Below, piece by piece: positions 8,083-17,169 of a stretch of DNA of 51,116 nt; the stretch's first letter is position 1; each line of letters opens with the position of its first letter. The position numbers and the translations under genes are program-made. Below the pieces are notes generated by a model. It saw nothing but the letters and a program-made list of their open reading frames with translations, was not told the DNA's origin and searched no databases. The stretch comes from Micavibrio sp. (lineage in GTDB: Bacteria; Pseudomonadota; Alphaproteobacteria; Micavibrionales; Micavibrionaceae): assembly GCA_028290825.1 (NCBI GenBank), contig JAQGJB010000092.1:1-51116 (forward strand), read 5' to 3'.

Positions 8083-9465
8083 TTATTCAGCCGCGACACT
8101 CGAAAGATTGTCGCGGTTGTTCTTTCTGGCGATCTTCATTTCATCGGACAGAAGGAACGCCATCTCCAGCGCCTGCGTCGCATTCAGGCGTGGATCGCAA
8201 TGGGTGTGGTAACGGTCAGACAGGTTTTCATCTGTAATCGCCATCGTGCCGCCCGTGCATTCGGTGACATCCTGCCCGGTGAGTTCCAGATGGATACCGC
8301 CCGCATGTGTGCCCTCGGCATGATGAACGTTGAAGAAGCCGCGCACTTCGCCCAAAACATGGTCGAATTTCCGGGTCTTGTAACCGTTTGACGATTTGAT
8401 CGTGTTCCCGTGCATCGGGTCGCAGGACCAGACGACATTACGCCCTTCCCGCTGCACCGCGCGGACAAGGGGCGGCAGTTTGCTTTCAACCTGGTCATGG
8501 CCCATGCGGGCGATCAGGGTGAGACGGCCCGGAATATTGTCCGGGTTCATCGTATCGATCAGGCGGATCAGTGTGTCAGAGTCAAGGTTTGGCGGGCATT
8601 TGAGGCCCAGTGGGTTTTTAACACCGCGCACATATTCAAGCTGCGCCCCGTCGAGCTGGTTTGTCCGTGCACCGATCCACAGCATATGGGCGGAGCAGGC
8701 ATAGGGGTCGCCGGTTGTGGAATCGGTACGGGTCAGGGCTTCTTCATACGGAAGAAGAAGGGCCTCGTGCGAGGTATAGAAATCGGTTTCACGAATACTC
8801 TGAATTTTATCGCCGGTCAGGCCGCAGGCCGCCATGAAATTCAGCGCCTCTTCGATACGTGTGGCGACCTCTTCATAACGGGCGCCAAGGGCGCTGTCTT
8901 TCACGAAGTCGAGGCCGAGTTTATGCACGCGGTGCAAATCGGCATAGCCGCCATGCGCAAAGGCGCGGAGGAGGTTGAGCGTAGCCGCAGACTGGTTATA
9001 AGCCTGAACCATGCGTTGCGGATCTGGAATGCGGGCTTCGGGTGTGAATTCAAAGCCGTTGATTATATCGCCGCGATAGCTGGGCAGAGTCGTGCCGCCG
9101 ATTGTTTCGTTATCGTCGCTGCGCGGTTTGGCGAATTGCCCCGCCATACGGCCGATCTTCACCACGGGCTGAGCACCGGAGAAGGTCATCACGATGGCCA
9201 TCTGGATGATGACGCGGAAAGAATCACGGATCTTGGTCGAGCCGAATTCGGCAAAACTTTCGGCACAATCGCCGCCCTGCAACAGAAAGGCATTTCCGGC
9301 GGCGACATCGGCTAATTGGGACTGCAGGCGGCGGGCTTCGCCGGCAAACACCAGCGGAGGCATGGCGGCAAGGATCTTTTCGGCACGCTTCAGGGCGTCC
9401 GCATCGGGATAATTTGGCAATTGCTTGGCCGGCTTGTCGCGCCAGCTGGACGGGGACCAGGTCAT
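8083..9465 (-). CDS. aroG: 3-deoxy-7-phosphoheptulonate synthase, class II (plant type)
   Basis: First step of the shikimate pathway: phosphoenolpyruvate plus erythrose 4-phosphate gives DAHP. The 460 residues match class II enzymes, starting [15 protein letters not shown]. Visible are the [11 protein letters not shown] motif with a metal-binding Cys, the [11 protein letters not shown] segment, the [10 protein letters not shown] motif, and [15 protein letters not shown] with further metal ligands. AGAGGTGA precedes the ATG. It converges with the glycine-zipper gene. No leader peptide or attenuator is evident. Confidence 0.96.
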   Translation of the reverse strand: MTWSPSSWRDKPAKQLPNYPDADALKRAEKILAAMPPLVFAGEARRLQSQLADVAAGNAFLLQGGDCAESFAEFGSTKIRDSFRVIIQMAIVMTFSGAQPVVKIGRMAGQFAKPRSDDNETIGGTTLPSYRGDIINGFEFTPEARIPDPQRMVQAYNQSAATLNLLRAFAHGGYADLHRVHKLGLDFVKDSALGARYEEVATRIEEALNFMAACGLTGDKIQSIRETDFYTSHEALLLPYEEALTRTDSTTGDPYACSAHMLWIGARTNQLDGAQLEYVRGVKNPLGLKCPPNLDSDTLIRLIDTMNPDNIPGRLTLIARMGHDQVESKLPPLVRAVQREGRNVVWSCDPMHGNTIKSSNGYKTRKFDHVLGEVRGFFNVHHAEGTHAGGIHLELTGQDVTECTGGTMAITDENLSDRYHTHCDPRLNATQALEMAFLLSDEMKIARKNNRDNLSSVAAE

Positions 9466-9564
9466 ATCTTCACCTCTAAAACTTGTGCATCACAATATGG
9501 CCGGGAATAGCGGTTATCGCAAGTCCTGACTTTATCTTTGCCCCGCGTCTGGGTAATATTACCT

Positions 9565-10632
9565 ATGCGCTTCGACCTTGCATCCAAAACTGTAAAAGAC
9601 CGCTGGGCTCTGGATATTCTGGAAGGCCTGCGCGATGTCCTTGCTCCGCACGAGGATGTGCTGGAACAGGCCATTGCCCGTTTTTCTGCAGACTATGCGC
9701 GGGTTATCGCGCTTGATGATTTACTGACCGGTGTGGACACGGTCCGGTACGGCGGGGAAACGGCACGACTGTTCACGGAATGGGACGAAACCGATGGCGG
9801 TCCCGGCCTGGCCGCCCTCCAGGCTTTTGCCTTTGAGCATTTCAACCTGCCGCGCGATGGTGCTCCGGCGCGTGCGGCGATGGCGGCGGCGGTCTTGGCG
9901 GAGGTGCCGAATGATCTGCTGTATCATGGCAATGCGCACTACCGTAAAGTTATGTTTCACACCATCCGTCTGATGGCGACGCAAATCTGCGGCAATTTTC
10001 CTTACCAGCCTTTACTGTATAGCGACGATCTGATCAAGCTGCTGATCTCCACCGCTATTCATGACCTCGGGCATGAAGGCGGCGACAATCAGCGTAACGG
10101 AATTTATACACCCGGTTATATGGAGCAGAAAGCCTTCGACCATGCCCGCGATTATTTCGACAACCTTGATCTGGACCACGATTTTGCGCGTGATATCGAG
10201 GCGATGGTTTTCTGCACAGACATCACCTTTATCGCGGGGGATAACAGCCCCTGCGTACGCATGAAAAAAATTTACCGGCATTTCTTCCTCGGCGGCATGC
10301 CGGAGGGGGAAGACATTGAGAATATGCTGATCGGCAAGCTGCGCCGGTTTGAGGACAATCCGCGCCTTTCCATCATGGCGATGTTGCTGCATGAGGCCGA
10401 TATCGCCACCTCCGCCGGGCTGACCTATGCGGTCAGCAAAATGGAAACGCGGAAAATAATGCAGGAATACGAACTGGATATTGCCGGCCCAAAAGTGTTT
10501 TTGAAGTTCATGAGCGAACAGCTGGGCGGATCAATGGTGACGCCGGCGGCACAGCAGGTTTTCGGCGCGCAGATGGAAGATATTATGCGGCAGGCTTTTG
10601 CGGATCAGGCCGCCGGGGTGGAGAAGTTTTAG
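9565..10632 (+). CDS. Class I (eukaryotic-type) cyclic nucleotide phosphodiesterase-like protein
   Basis: 355 residues from the ATG at 9565; an in-frame TTG at 9538 would add 9. The sequence carries the signatures of class I PDEs. These are a YHxxxH motif (YHGNAH, His121 and His125), the diagnostic HD-x2-H-x4-N (HDLGHEGGDN, His166 to Asn175), and a downstream LLHEADIA (Asp279) matching the LLHxADIS of PDE families. His125, His166, Asp167 and Asp279 would be the four metal ligands. The invariant glutamine of the purine pocket is not obvious, so the substrate is open. There is no signal peptide, GAF or other sensory domain. It could hydrolyse cAMP or cGMP; a divergent HD hydrolase is the alternative. 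Its last 50 bp overlap the end of the opposing lpxL-type gene. Confidence 0.78.
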   Translation: MRFDLASKTVKDRWALDILEGLRDVLAPHEDVLEQAIARFSADYARVIALDDLLTGVDTVRYGGETARLFTEWDETDGGPGLAALQAFAFEHFNLPRDGAPARAAMAAAVLAEVPNDLLYHGNAHYRKVMFHTIRLMATQICGNFPYQPLLYSDDLIKLLISTAIHDLGHEGGDNQRNGIYTPGYMEQKAFDHARDYFDNLDLDHDFARDIEAMVFCTDITFIAGDNSPCVRMKKIYRHFFLGGMPEGEDIENMLIGKLRRFEDNPRLSIMAMLLHEADIATSAGLTYAVSKMETRKIMQEYELDIAGPKVFLKFMSEQLGGSMVTPAAQQVFGAQMEDIMRQAFADQAAGVEKF

Positions 10633-11584
10633 GTGCAGGTTTCTTTGCACCCTGACCGGCCATTTTTGCCGCTGCCTTTTTTCCCGGATTTTTAACGTCG
10701 ATCCAGCGGCGATGCAGCCATAGCCATTGCTCCGGACGCTCCCTGATCCATCCCTCCAGCAGCGCATGGGCTTCGGTGATAAGGACATCGGCGGGCCGCG
10801 CCACACCCTGTTCGTCAAACAGGGCCAAAGGTTCAAAGAAGTTGAGGCGGAAATTAGCGCCGTCAACACGTTCGACACGGAAGGGGATTACCGGACAGTC
10901 AAATTTTTGGCCCAGCTGCACAAAAGCGGGGCTGGTCATCGCCGGATGGCCAAAGAACGGCGCGGCGATGCCTTCGTTGTATTTCTGGTCGATCAGTATA
11001 CCGATGGATTTATTGTCGCGCATGCGCTCGACGAGGAGGCGCGTCCCCGCCTTTGATTTTGGAATGGTGACCAGCTTGCCGTTCATGCTGCGGAAATAAT
11101 CAAGGACCTTGTCGGCCCACGGGTTGTTCGGCGCACGGTAAACGAGATCGAGCTCAATGCCGTATTCAAGCAAAGCCGGGGCCATGACTTCCCAGTTGCC
11201 GATATGGCCGGAGAATAATATCACCTGTCCGTAATCGTCGAATGCGCCTTTCAGGTGTTCGATGCCTACCATCTCAACACGCGGCCCGTAATAATTGAGG
11301 CTTGGGTATTCCGCGAAGATGCGGGCGAGGTTATCCCACATGCCGGCGACGATGGCTTTATACTCGTCATCCGTCTTACCGGGCAGGGCCATTTTCAGAT
11401 GCGCGATGGCTTTGCGGCTCTTGCCAAATTTCGGGCCATAATTACGGCCAAGGCTTCCGGCAATGCGGGAGGCAAACACAGGCGGCAGCAGGGCAAAGAA
11501 TCCGATCATCAGCCCCAGAGGAATAAACTCCAGCGCATAAAGAACCTTTTTCAGTATATTGATCTTCGGTTCGCTATTTTTCAT
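10583..11584 (-). CDS. lpxL: Lipid A biosynthesis lauroyl/myristoyl acyltransferase (LpxL/HtrB type)
   Basis: Late acyltransferase adding secondary acyl chains to Kdo-lipid A at the inner membrane. A membrane anchor lies at about 15-38 of 333 residues. The HX4E catalytic motif of this family is HIGNWE (127-132). An ERPEQWLWLHRRW segment, typical of the family, lies near 280-295. The C-terminus has a Lys/Pro/Ala-rich tail of about 35 residues that is not part of the fold. The start overlaps the end of lpxK by 11 bp, so waaA-lpxK-lpxL is one operon. The tail codons overlap the opposing phosphodiesterase gene. Confidence 0.92.
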   Translation of the reverse strand: MKNSEPKINILKKVLYALEFIPLGLMIGFFALLPPVFASRIAGSLGRNYGPKFGKSRKAIAHLKMALPGKTDDEYKAIVAGMWDNLARIFAEYPSLNYYGPRVEMVGIEHLKGAFDDYGQVILFSGHIGNWEVMAPALLEYGIELDLVYRAPNNPWADKVLDYFRSMNGKLVTIPKSKAGTRLLVERMRDNKSIGILIDQKYNEGIAAPFFGHPAMTSPAFVQLGQKFDCPVIPFRVERVDGANFRLNFFEPLALFDEQGVARPADVLITEAHALLEGWIRERPEQWLWLHRRWIDVKNPGKKAAAKMAGQGAKKPAPKTSPPRRPDPQKPAA

Positions 11585-12578
11585 GACTGATCATTTTGCC
11601 CAAAATATCCGCAGAGTCCGACGACAGATCCAGCGTTATCTCAAGCGTATCAAATGTATCGGGGCTGACAAGGGAATCGCGCAGGCGGGCGGAATCCTTG
11701 GTTGTTGTGATCAGCCGGGCACCCAGTTCCGCGGCCTGGCGCTGCAATTCCGCGATATCCGCCGGAGTGTAAACGTGGTGGTCCGGGAAGGAAGACAGCC
11801 CGGCAATCTTGATTCCGGCCTTTTCCAGCGTGTCCCAGAATTTCTCCGGGTGGGCGATGCCGCAAAAGGCAAAATAGAGGGGTGCCGCGACGGCGCTGAG
11901 GGGGGGGAGGGCGGAAATAGTCCCGCGCAGGACAGGTTTCCCATCGGGCACTTTGGAAAGCGCGCCGGTTGCATCGTCACCGATCAGCAAAACCGCATCC
12001 GCCCCGGCAAAACCGGTATGCAGCGGCGTACGAAGCGGCCCGGCGGGCAGAAGCAAGCCGTTCCCGAACCCGGTCGCACCATCGATGACAATGATGGCAA
12101 TGTCTTTTTTCAGGGCGGGGTTTTGCAGGCCGTCATCCATAACGACCAGGTCATATCCTTGCGCCTTGGCAAACTTCGCCCCGGCAAGGCGGGAGGCTGA
12201 AATAATCGTCGGCGCAGCATCGGCAAGGAGGCAAGGTTCATCACCTACCATCGACGCATCGTGAATCTTGGGATCGACCAGCAAAGGACCGGAAAGCGAA
12301 CCGCCATAGCCGCGCGACAGGAAGCATGGCTTAGCTGCAAGCTTCCGTTCCCGAACCAACTCCATCACCGCCAGAGCTGCGGGCGTTTTTCCGCTGCCCC
12401 CGGCGACAAGGTTGCCGATGCAGATCACCTTGACCCCGGCAGACCGGGGCTTTTTAGAATGCTGGTGCACGATGTGACCAATGGCATAAAGCGCGGAAAA
12501 AGACGACAGCGCCATCGCCCTGGCCCGCGCGGCCGGAGTTTTCGTATCGAACCAGAAAGACGGGGTATGCAGACGCAT
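11574..12578 (-). CDS. lpxK: Tetraacyldisaccharide 4'-kinase
   Basis: Phosphorylates the 4' position of the lipid A disaccharide precursor at the inner membrane. The 334-residue length is normal. The Walker A loop is in GNLVAGGSGKTP (55-66), and FLSRGYGG and VVMDDGLQ, both family motifs, follow. An N-terminal hydrophobic segment (about 22-40) is the membrane contact. The ATG overlaps the waaA stop by one base (TAATG), and the 3' end overlaps lpxL by 11 bp. Confidence 0.96.
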   Translation of the reverse strand: MRLHTPSFWFDTKTPAARARAMALSSFSALYAIGHIVHQHSKKPRSAGVKVICIGNLVAGGSGKTPAALAVMELVRERKLAAKPCFLSRGYGGSLSGPLLVDPKIHDASMVGDEPCLLADAAPTIISASRLAGAKFAKAQGYDLVVMDDGLQNPALKKDIAIIVIDGATGFGNGLLLPAGPLRTPLHTGFAGADAVLLIGDDATGALSKVPDGKPVLRGTISALPPLSAVAAPLYFAFCGIAHPEKFWDTLEKAGIKIAGLSSFPDHHVYTPADIAELQRQAAELGARLITTTKDSARLRDSLVSPDTFDTLEITLDLSSDSADILGKMISHEK

Positions 12579-13969
12579 TAGCGTTTTTCCTCCGCGATCC
12601 CGGCATCGACCAGATAGGGTTGAATATCGTTGAGAATCTGCGGCAGGCTTTCGGCTTTGGTTCTGGCGAAGGCCATACCCTTTGCGCGTCTTTCCTCCAG
12701 CGCGTGAGGATTTGTAAACAGCGTCTGGAGGGCGTGGCTGAATTCATCGGGCGTGGCAACGCAAAGGGCGGCCCCGGCATCATCCATCTCGGCAAAAATC
12801 TGCGCCAGGTTCTGGACGTTCGGGCCGTGCAGAACGGCGGAACCGAGCTGCGCCGGTTCAATCGGATTATGCCCGCCACCGCCGTCCAGGCTGAAACTGC
12901 GACCGATGCAGGTTATTGGGGAGAGGCGGTAAAACAGGCCCAGCTCACCCAGCGTGTCGGCAATATAGATGTCATCGGTTGCCTGCGGCATCACCATGTC
13001 GCCTCCGCGCAGGCGGGACGTCAGTGAGGCCCCGTTACAGGCTTTGACAACCTCCCCGCGACGGTCCGGGTGCCGCGGCACAATGATGGTAAGCAGACCG
13101 GGAACAAGGCTGCGAAGTTGTGCGTGAATGTCACAGGCCAGGTTTTCCTCACCCGCATGGGTGCTGGCGTAAACCCAGAGCGGGCGGCCCTGTGTCGCTT
13201 CCTTCAGCCGCGCCAGCTGCATTTCATCGCAGGGCAGGGGATCGGCGGCGTATTTCAGATTGTCACGCACCTTCACATTAACGGCGTTGAGTTTCAGGAA
13301 CGATTCTGCATCCTCCTTTGTCTGGGCGAGGCAGAGATCGAAGGCGGAAAGCAGGCCGGAGGCCGTTTCACGGATATGTTTCCAGCGACGGTACGACCGG
13401 CGCGACATGCGGGCGTTGATAAGGATGCAGAGAATGTTACGGATGCGGATTTCACGCAGCATGTTCGGCCACAGTTCCGATTCCATCCAGAAGATCATGT
13501 CCGGATTCCAGTGGTCCATAAACGCCCGGACCCAGTCCGGGTGGTCAAGCGGGTAATATTGATGGATGGCGCGCTGGGGCAGGCGCTTGTGCATCAGCGT
13601 CGCCGAAGTCACCGTTCCGGTGGTCACCAGGATATGGAGGTCCGGATGGCGTGCCAGCAGCGCATTGATGAGAATCAGGGTAGACTGGGCTTCGCCCACG
13701 CTGGCGGCATGGAACCAGGCAAGCTTGCCCTTGGGACGCAGTTTCGACGACTGACCCATCCGCTCCGGCAGGCGCGCCAAATCTTCCTTGCCGCGGCGCG
13801 CACGGTTATCCAAGACTCGTTTTAGAGCCGGGGCGCTATATTTAGTTAATGAGTGGTAAAGATTAAGCACTGACGTCGATAACCTTGTATTAGCCAATTC
13901 CGCGTAAAGTAAAGGTATAAGGGCCAGTACAGGCCTTGCCAAGCGATCTTGTATGAATTTCAGAGACAT
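12578..13969 (-). CDS. waaA: 3-deoxy-D-manno-octulosonic acid (Kdo) transferase
   Basis: GT30 glycosyltransferase that adds Kdo to lipid IVA. 463 residues, slightly longer than the E. coli enzyme. Visible are the N-terminal membrane segment, the WFHAASVGEAQS motif containing the catalytic glutamate, the IFWMESELWPN segment, and the donor-binding C-terminal IGRSFSLDGGGGHNPIEPA motif. First gene of the lipid A operon waaA-lpxK-lpxL. Divergent from the small gene at 13981. Confidence 0.96.
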   Translation of the reverse strand: MSLKFIQDRLARPVLALIPLLYAELANTRLSTSVLNLYHSLTKYSAPALKRVLDNRARRGKEDLARLPERMGQSSKLRPKGKLAWFHAASVGEAQSTLILINALLARHPDLHILVTTGTVTSATLMHKRLPQRAIHQYYPLDHPDWVRAFMDHWNPDMIFWMESELWPNMLREIRIRNILCILINARMSRRSYRRWKHIRETASGLLSAFDLCLAQTKEDAESFLKLNAVNVKVRDNLKYAADPLPCDEMQLARLKEATQGRPLWVYASTHAGEENLACDIHAQLRSLVPGLLTIIVPRHPDRRGEVVKACNGASLTSRLRGGDMVMPQATDDIYIADTLGELGLFYRLSPITCIGRSFSLDGGGGHNPIEPAQLGSAVLHGPNVQNLAQIFAEMDDAGAALCVATPDEFSHALQTLFTNPHALEERRAKGMAFARTKAESLPQILNDIQPYLVDAGIAEEKR

Positions 13970-13980
13970 GGAGCCTGTTC

Positions 13981-14307
13981 TTGCGACGTATCTACATCCC
14001 CGGAAAAGAACAGAGACCGGCCGTGCGCGATGCGCTAAAGCAACTGCGCGAGACCCAGGCTGCGCTTGGGCCTGAATTAATCACCAGAATCAAGATGTTA
14101 ATCAAGGATGTTGACCCGGAATCTGTGGTGCGGGCCTGGGCCCCCGAGGCCATGACGGAAACACAGGCCAATGACGATCACAAGGAAGCTGTCGACAAGA
14201 AGAAAAATCTGCTGATTATTATGAAATTTCTGCAAATGAAACCTGATGATAAAAACGTCCAGAGTCAGGTCCGGACAATGCTGTCGGAAACTACGACGCT
14301 TCAGTAA
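13981..14307 (+). CDS. Small helical protein of unknown function
   Basis: 108 residues, hydrophilic and largely helical by composition, with many Lys, Glu and Gln and no membrane segment. It seems to start at a TTG (13981) with GGAG (13971-13974) 6 nt upstream; no in-frame ATG is better placed. It is divergent from waaA with 11 bp between start codons, so promoters must overlap the waaA 5' end. No family recognised. Confidence 0.6.
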   Translation: MRRIYIPGKEQRPAVRDALKQLRETQAALGPELITRIKMLIKDVDPESVVRAWAPEAMTETQANDDHKEAVDKKKNLLIIMKFLQMKPDDKNVQSQVRTMLSETTTLQ

Positions 14308-14326
14308 ATTTTTTGCTTTTTAAAGA

Positions 14327-14360
14327 AAACGCCATCCCGGCGAGAGCGGGGATGGCGTTT
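14327..14360. terminator. Hairpin between convergent genes
   Basis: Arms AAACGCCATCCC (14327-14338) and GGGATGGCGTTT (14349-14360) are perfectly complementary around a 10-nt loop. It lies between the stops of the 13981 and 14388 genes. On the minus strand the stem is followed by TTTCTTT-like sequence. Probably terminates both. Confidence 0.7.
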
Positions 14361-14387
14361 GAATTAAAGCAGTGAAATTAAATCAGC

Positions 14388-15290
14388 CTATTCGCAGGCA
14401 GTTCCCTGGGCATTCGATGCGCAACCCGGTGCGACGCAGATGATTTCCGGGTAATCGGACATATTGCCACCGCCGCCAGTACGGCGTTTAACCTGAACAC
14501 CGGTTGGAATGGTGGCGGGCAATGCTGTGCCTGCCGCGCCGCCGGTACAGGAGGTTGGCTTAAAGAAATTGAGATAGGGATCGTATTTTTCTTTCGGATA
14601 GTGATCATCCGTATTCATAGCGGTCGCGTAGGTCGCGGCCCATCCCTGTGCGGCAGTACAGACGGCGCTGGCCGGGTATTGACGGTATTCCGTGCCGTTA
14701 TAGGTCGAGAGATAAAAGAAATCGGTATTGGTGGAGGTGTTCGCCTTGTTATTGGCGGTGGAGGCGTTGGCGATATCCTGACACTTCGCCGCGACCCAGA
14801 CTTTGGCCATTTCGCTGCAATTGTAATTGCCGCCGCCCGTTGCAGCATATTTCTGTGATGAGAAATCACCGAGATAGTTATCTTTGAAATTGTTGGCCAG
14901 ATACGTCTGCAGGCTTGTTCCGACCAGGTTTTGCAGCGCCTGGGTCATGTTGGGACCGTTAATGGCGCCCCATCTTGTGGTCTGGCTGAACATATTTGCG
15001 GCCTGGGCGCCAAGGACGCCGACGAACTGGTCGAAGCAGGTATATTGCAGAACAGAGTCGGCCTTATAAATATAGTTCTGGTTCTGCTCGATCTCACGCT
15101 CTGCTTCAGTCCAGGCTTTCGCCTTCAGGGAATCCCAGTATTTCGGATCGCAGGTAGCGGGCTGAGCCTGGGCAGCGGACATCGCGCCGAGCAGAGCCGT
15201 TGCAGTTACCGCGAAGGTCAGGATGGCCGGTTTGATCCGGCGGGCGAAACGCTGACTGAGTTTTAAAACTTGCCCCGCATTGGCAGTCAT
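14388..15290 (-). CDS. Exported cysteine-rich protein of unknown function
   Basis: 300 residues from the ATG at 15290, which has GAGGGGG 6 nt upstream; another in-frame ATG lies 6 nt earlier. A long Sec-type signal with an RRIKP n-region and a hydrophobic stretch ends in AAQAQ near residue 43. The mature protein has nine cysteines, including a C-terminal group (IICVAPGCAS ... TACE) and YTCFD and YNCSE segments, consistent with a disulfide-bonded periplasmic or surface protein. It is rich in Asn, Thr, Ala and Tyr. No domain recognised. Confidence 0.75.
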   Translation of the reverse strand: MTANAGQVLKLSQRFARRIKPAILTFAVTATALLGAMSAAQAQPATCDPKYWDSLKAKAWTEAEREIEQNQNYIYKADSVLQYTCFDQFVGVLGAQAANMFSQTTRWGAINGPNMTQALQNLVGTSLQTYLANNFKDNYLGDFSSQKYAATGGGNYNCSEMAKVWVAAKCQDIANASTANNKANTSTNTDFFYLSTYNGTEYRQYPASAVCTAAQGWAATYATAMNTDDHYPKEKYDPYLNFFKPTSCTGGAAGTALPATIPTGVQVKRRTGGGGNMSDYPEIICVAPGCASNAQGTACE

Positions 15291-15478
15291 ATGCATCCCC
15301 CTCAAAAAGAACGTATTCAGTAGTCTATATCAGTTTTTGCTGCCTGTCATGAAAGACCGGCATTTTTTATGGCTTATACTATTGTAATCGAAAGAGGGGG
15401 TTTTTTGCAAATGGCCTGTCCCGCCCGTTAAGGCGGCGTGCCGGGGAGCTTTTAGAGTACCGGAACAGGCCGGGGTCA

Positions 15479-15487
15479 TGGTATAAT
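15479..15487 (+). promoter_or_regulatory. Extended -10 promoter candidate
   Basis: TGGTATAAT is a perfect extended -10 element, with TATAAT at 15482-15487, about 57 nt before the GTG of the next gene. No good -35 box is seen at 17 bp, as is common for extended -10 promoters. Confidence 0.45.
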
Positions 15488-15543
15488 TACCTTGGAAAGC
15501 CACAAAATTGGCCATAATGATTTCCCATTGAGGAGAGTGAAAA

Positions 15544-16080
15544 GTGCATTTTAAAAACCTGGCGATTGCGGCAGTTTTAGCAAATCTTTGTGTTCTGGCA
15601 CCGGCCCTTTCTCAGGCCGAGGCGGCTTCGCTTTATAACAGCACGCCGTCCACCTCTGCCGGCGGCACCGGCGGGGCAGGCACCCCGGTCTTTATCCCGA
15701 AGCCTCAGGCTGCAACACCGCCGGTCAGCAATAACCTTTATACAAATTCCGGCAAGACGAACCAGGCCCAGACAAAACCAAAAACGACGCCCATGAGCGA
15801 TTCGGAATACGCCCAGATGGCCGCCGCCGTTGAACGCCAGAACGCCGCCGTCGGCGCGCAGCGCAGCGCCGCGGTTAATGCAAACTTTGCCGAAGTGGCT
15901 CAGCAGAACGCACAGGCCGCAGCATCGCGCGATGCCGCAGCAAAAGCAGCAGCCGGCGGTACAGCCGCAGCGGGCAGTGTGCAGGTACAACCCGCCGATC
16001 CTTATGCGGGACATCCGGTCGTGTTCACAGGCGCAAAAAAGACGGATGAGAAACCCACCCGTCTTTTCAATGTTCAATAA
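15544..16080 (+). CDS. Exported Ala/Gln-rich protein of unknown function
   Basis: 178 residues starting at GTG (15544), with AGGAG (15531-15535) 8 nt upstream. A Sec signal peptide (about 5-25, cleavage near QAEA) is followed by a low-complexity Ser/Thr/Gly/Pro segment. A helical Ala/Gln/Asn-rich stretch (about 80-145) could form a coiled coil. The tail is basic. No recognised domain. Probably periplasmic. Confidence 0.7.
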   Translation: MHFKNLAIAAVLANLCVLAPALSQAEAASLYNSTPSTSAGGTGGAGTPVFIPKPQAATPPVSNNLYTNSGKTNQAQTKPKTTPMSDSEYAQMAAAVERQNAAVGAQRSAAVNANFAEVAQQNAQAAASRDAAAKAAAGGTAAAGSVQVQPADPYAGHPVVFTGAKKTDEKPTRLFNVQ

Positions 16081-16101
16081 AATTATAAAACTGTCTTAGG
16101 T

Positions 16102-16335
16102 TTAAGCTGCCTTCTCGCCGTCGAGGTCAATGTCGAGGATCGACATATTGAGAGTGAACGATGTCTCACCCTCATCTTCGTCCTTGTAGATCACGGCGAG
16201 GTATTCGCCGTTGATCAGCATCTCGACGGAGTCTGAAACTTGCGCGCCGCGGCTGCGCACGGTGATGCCCTTGTTGCCGAATTTTTCCTGCAGGAAAGCT
16301 TGGATCTTGGCGGATTCTTCTGGTGAAATGCTCAT
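16102..16335 (-). CDS. DUF3126 family protein
   Basis: 77 residues. The pattern matches DUF3126, a small alphaproteobacterial family of unknown function: LQEKFGNKGITVRSR, then VEMLINGEYLAVIYKDEDEGE and MSILDIDL. A longer frame continues upstream, but AAGGAC sits 7 nt before the ATG at 16333-16335 and the protein then has family length. It lies downstream of olsA on the same strand with a 40-bp gap, so it may be read from that operon. Confidence 0.85.
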   Translation of the reverse strand: MSISPEESAKIQAFLQEKFGNKGITVRSRGAQVSDSVEMLINGEYLAVIYKDEDEGETSFTLNMSILDIDLDGEKAA

Positions 16336-16375
16336 CTTATATGTCCTTTTTCGCGGTTCTACGGGAACATGATTA

Positions 16376-17164
16376 TCAGGCGGCAAGCCCGCCTGCAAGT
16401 TTTTGCTGACCCAGGCCGCTTTGCACGATACGCCAGCAATCATCCGCCAGGGTCTTGCGGTCTTCATACGCCGCCGGGTCGATGGGCGCATGGAAGACCA
16501 GGCGGATGACCGCGCCCTTGCTGGCGGTGAAGCCGTTTAAATGCGGCGGCATGGTCATATCGCCGTACCAGGCATAAAGATCGCGCACCGATTGATCCTC
16601 GGCGGAACGGCCATCGACAGATTCGACCACCAGCGTCACCGGCTGGATCAGCATGCCTTTGCGGTTGCCATCCAGCGTCATGCTGAACAAAGACGATTTG
16701 AACGGCACGACATCGCGCCCATCGGTCGAGGTTCCTTCCGGAAACAGGATGACACTTTTGCCTGAGTCGAGCATCGTGGTGAGGGCGTTCTTTTCCTTTT
16801 GCGCATCATTGCGCGACCGGCTGATGAACGCGGTCTGCTGCAGGCGGGCGAGGGTGCCGAAAACGGGCCATCCCGCCACTTCCTTTTTGGCGACGAACGA
16901 TGCCCGGAGGACGCTGGCCATCACCGGGATGTCGAGATAGGAAACATGGTTGCAGACGAACAGAGTCTGGCGGTCATGCATCGGCGTGCCCTCGACAATC
17001 GCTTTCAGTCCGAAGATGCGGCAGATACGGTTATGCCAGAAATAGGGCAGGGTGTAGGCACCTTTTCCGCCAGTGAATTGCAATGTCATCCATTGCAGAG
17101 GCACGATCAGAATGCACCACAGCGTAAAGAGAGCGGCCTTGTAAAAGATCCGCAGTTTTTTCAT
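16376..17164 (-). CDS. olsA: 1-acyl-glycerol-3-phosphate acyltransferase family protein, probably OlsA
   Basis: PlsC-superfamily acyltransferase of 262 residues. An N-terminal hydrophobic helix lies at about 8-30. The HX4D motif is HVSYLD (73-78) and the acceptor-binding motif FPEGTS (141-146). Alone it would be called plsC. It starts 5 bp after the stop of an olsB-type gene, an arrangement typical of ornithine lipid synthesis, where OlsA adds the second acyl chain to lyso-ornithine lipid. A role in phosphatidic acid synthesis remains possible. Confidence 0.85.
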   Translation of the reverse strand: MKKLRIFYKAALFTLWCILIVPLQWMTLQFTGGKGAYTLPYFWHNRICRIFGLKAIVEGTPMHDRQTLFVCNHVSYLDIPVMASVLRASFVAKKEVAGWPVFGTLARLQQTAFISRSRNDAQKEKNALTTMLDSGKSVILFPEGTSTDGRDVVPFKSSLFSMTLDGNRKGMLIQPVTLVVESVDGRSAEDQSVRDLYAWYGDMTMPPHLNGFTASKGAVIRLVFHAPIDPAAYEDRKTLADDCWRIVQSGLGQQKLAGGLAA

Positions 17165-17169
17165 GGGAA

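Noticed and set aside
8410-9315. 301-codon ORF antisense to aroG
   Set aside because: Shadow of a clear class II DAHP synthase.
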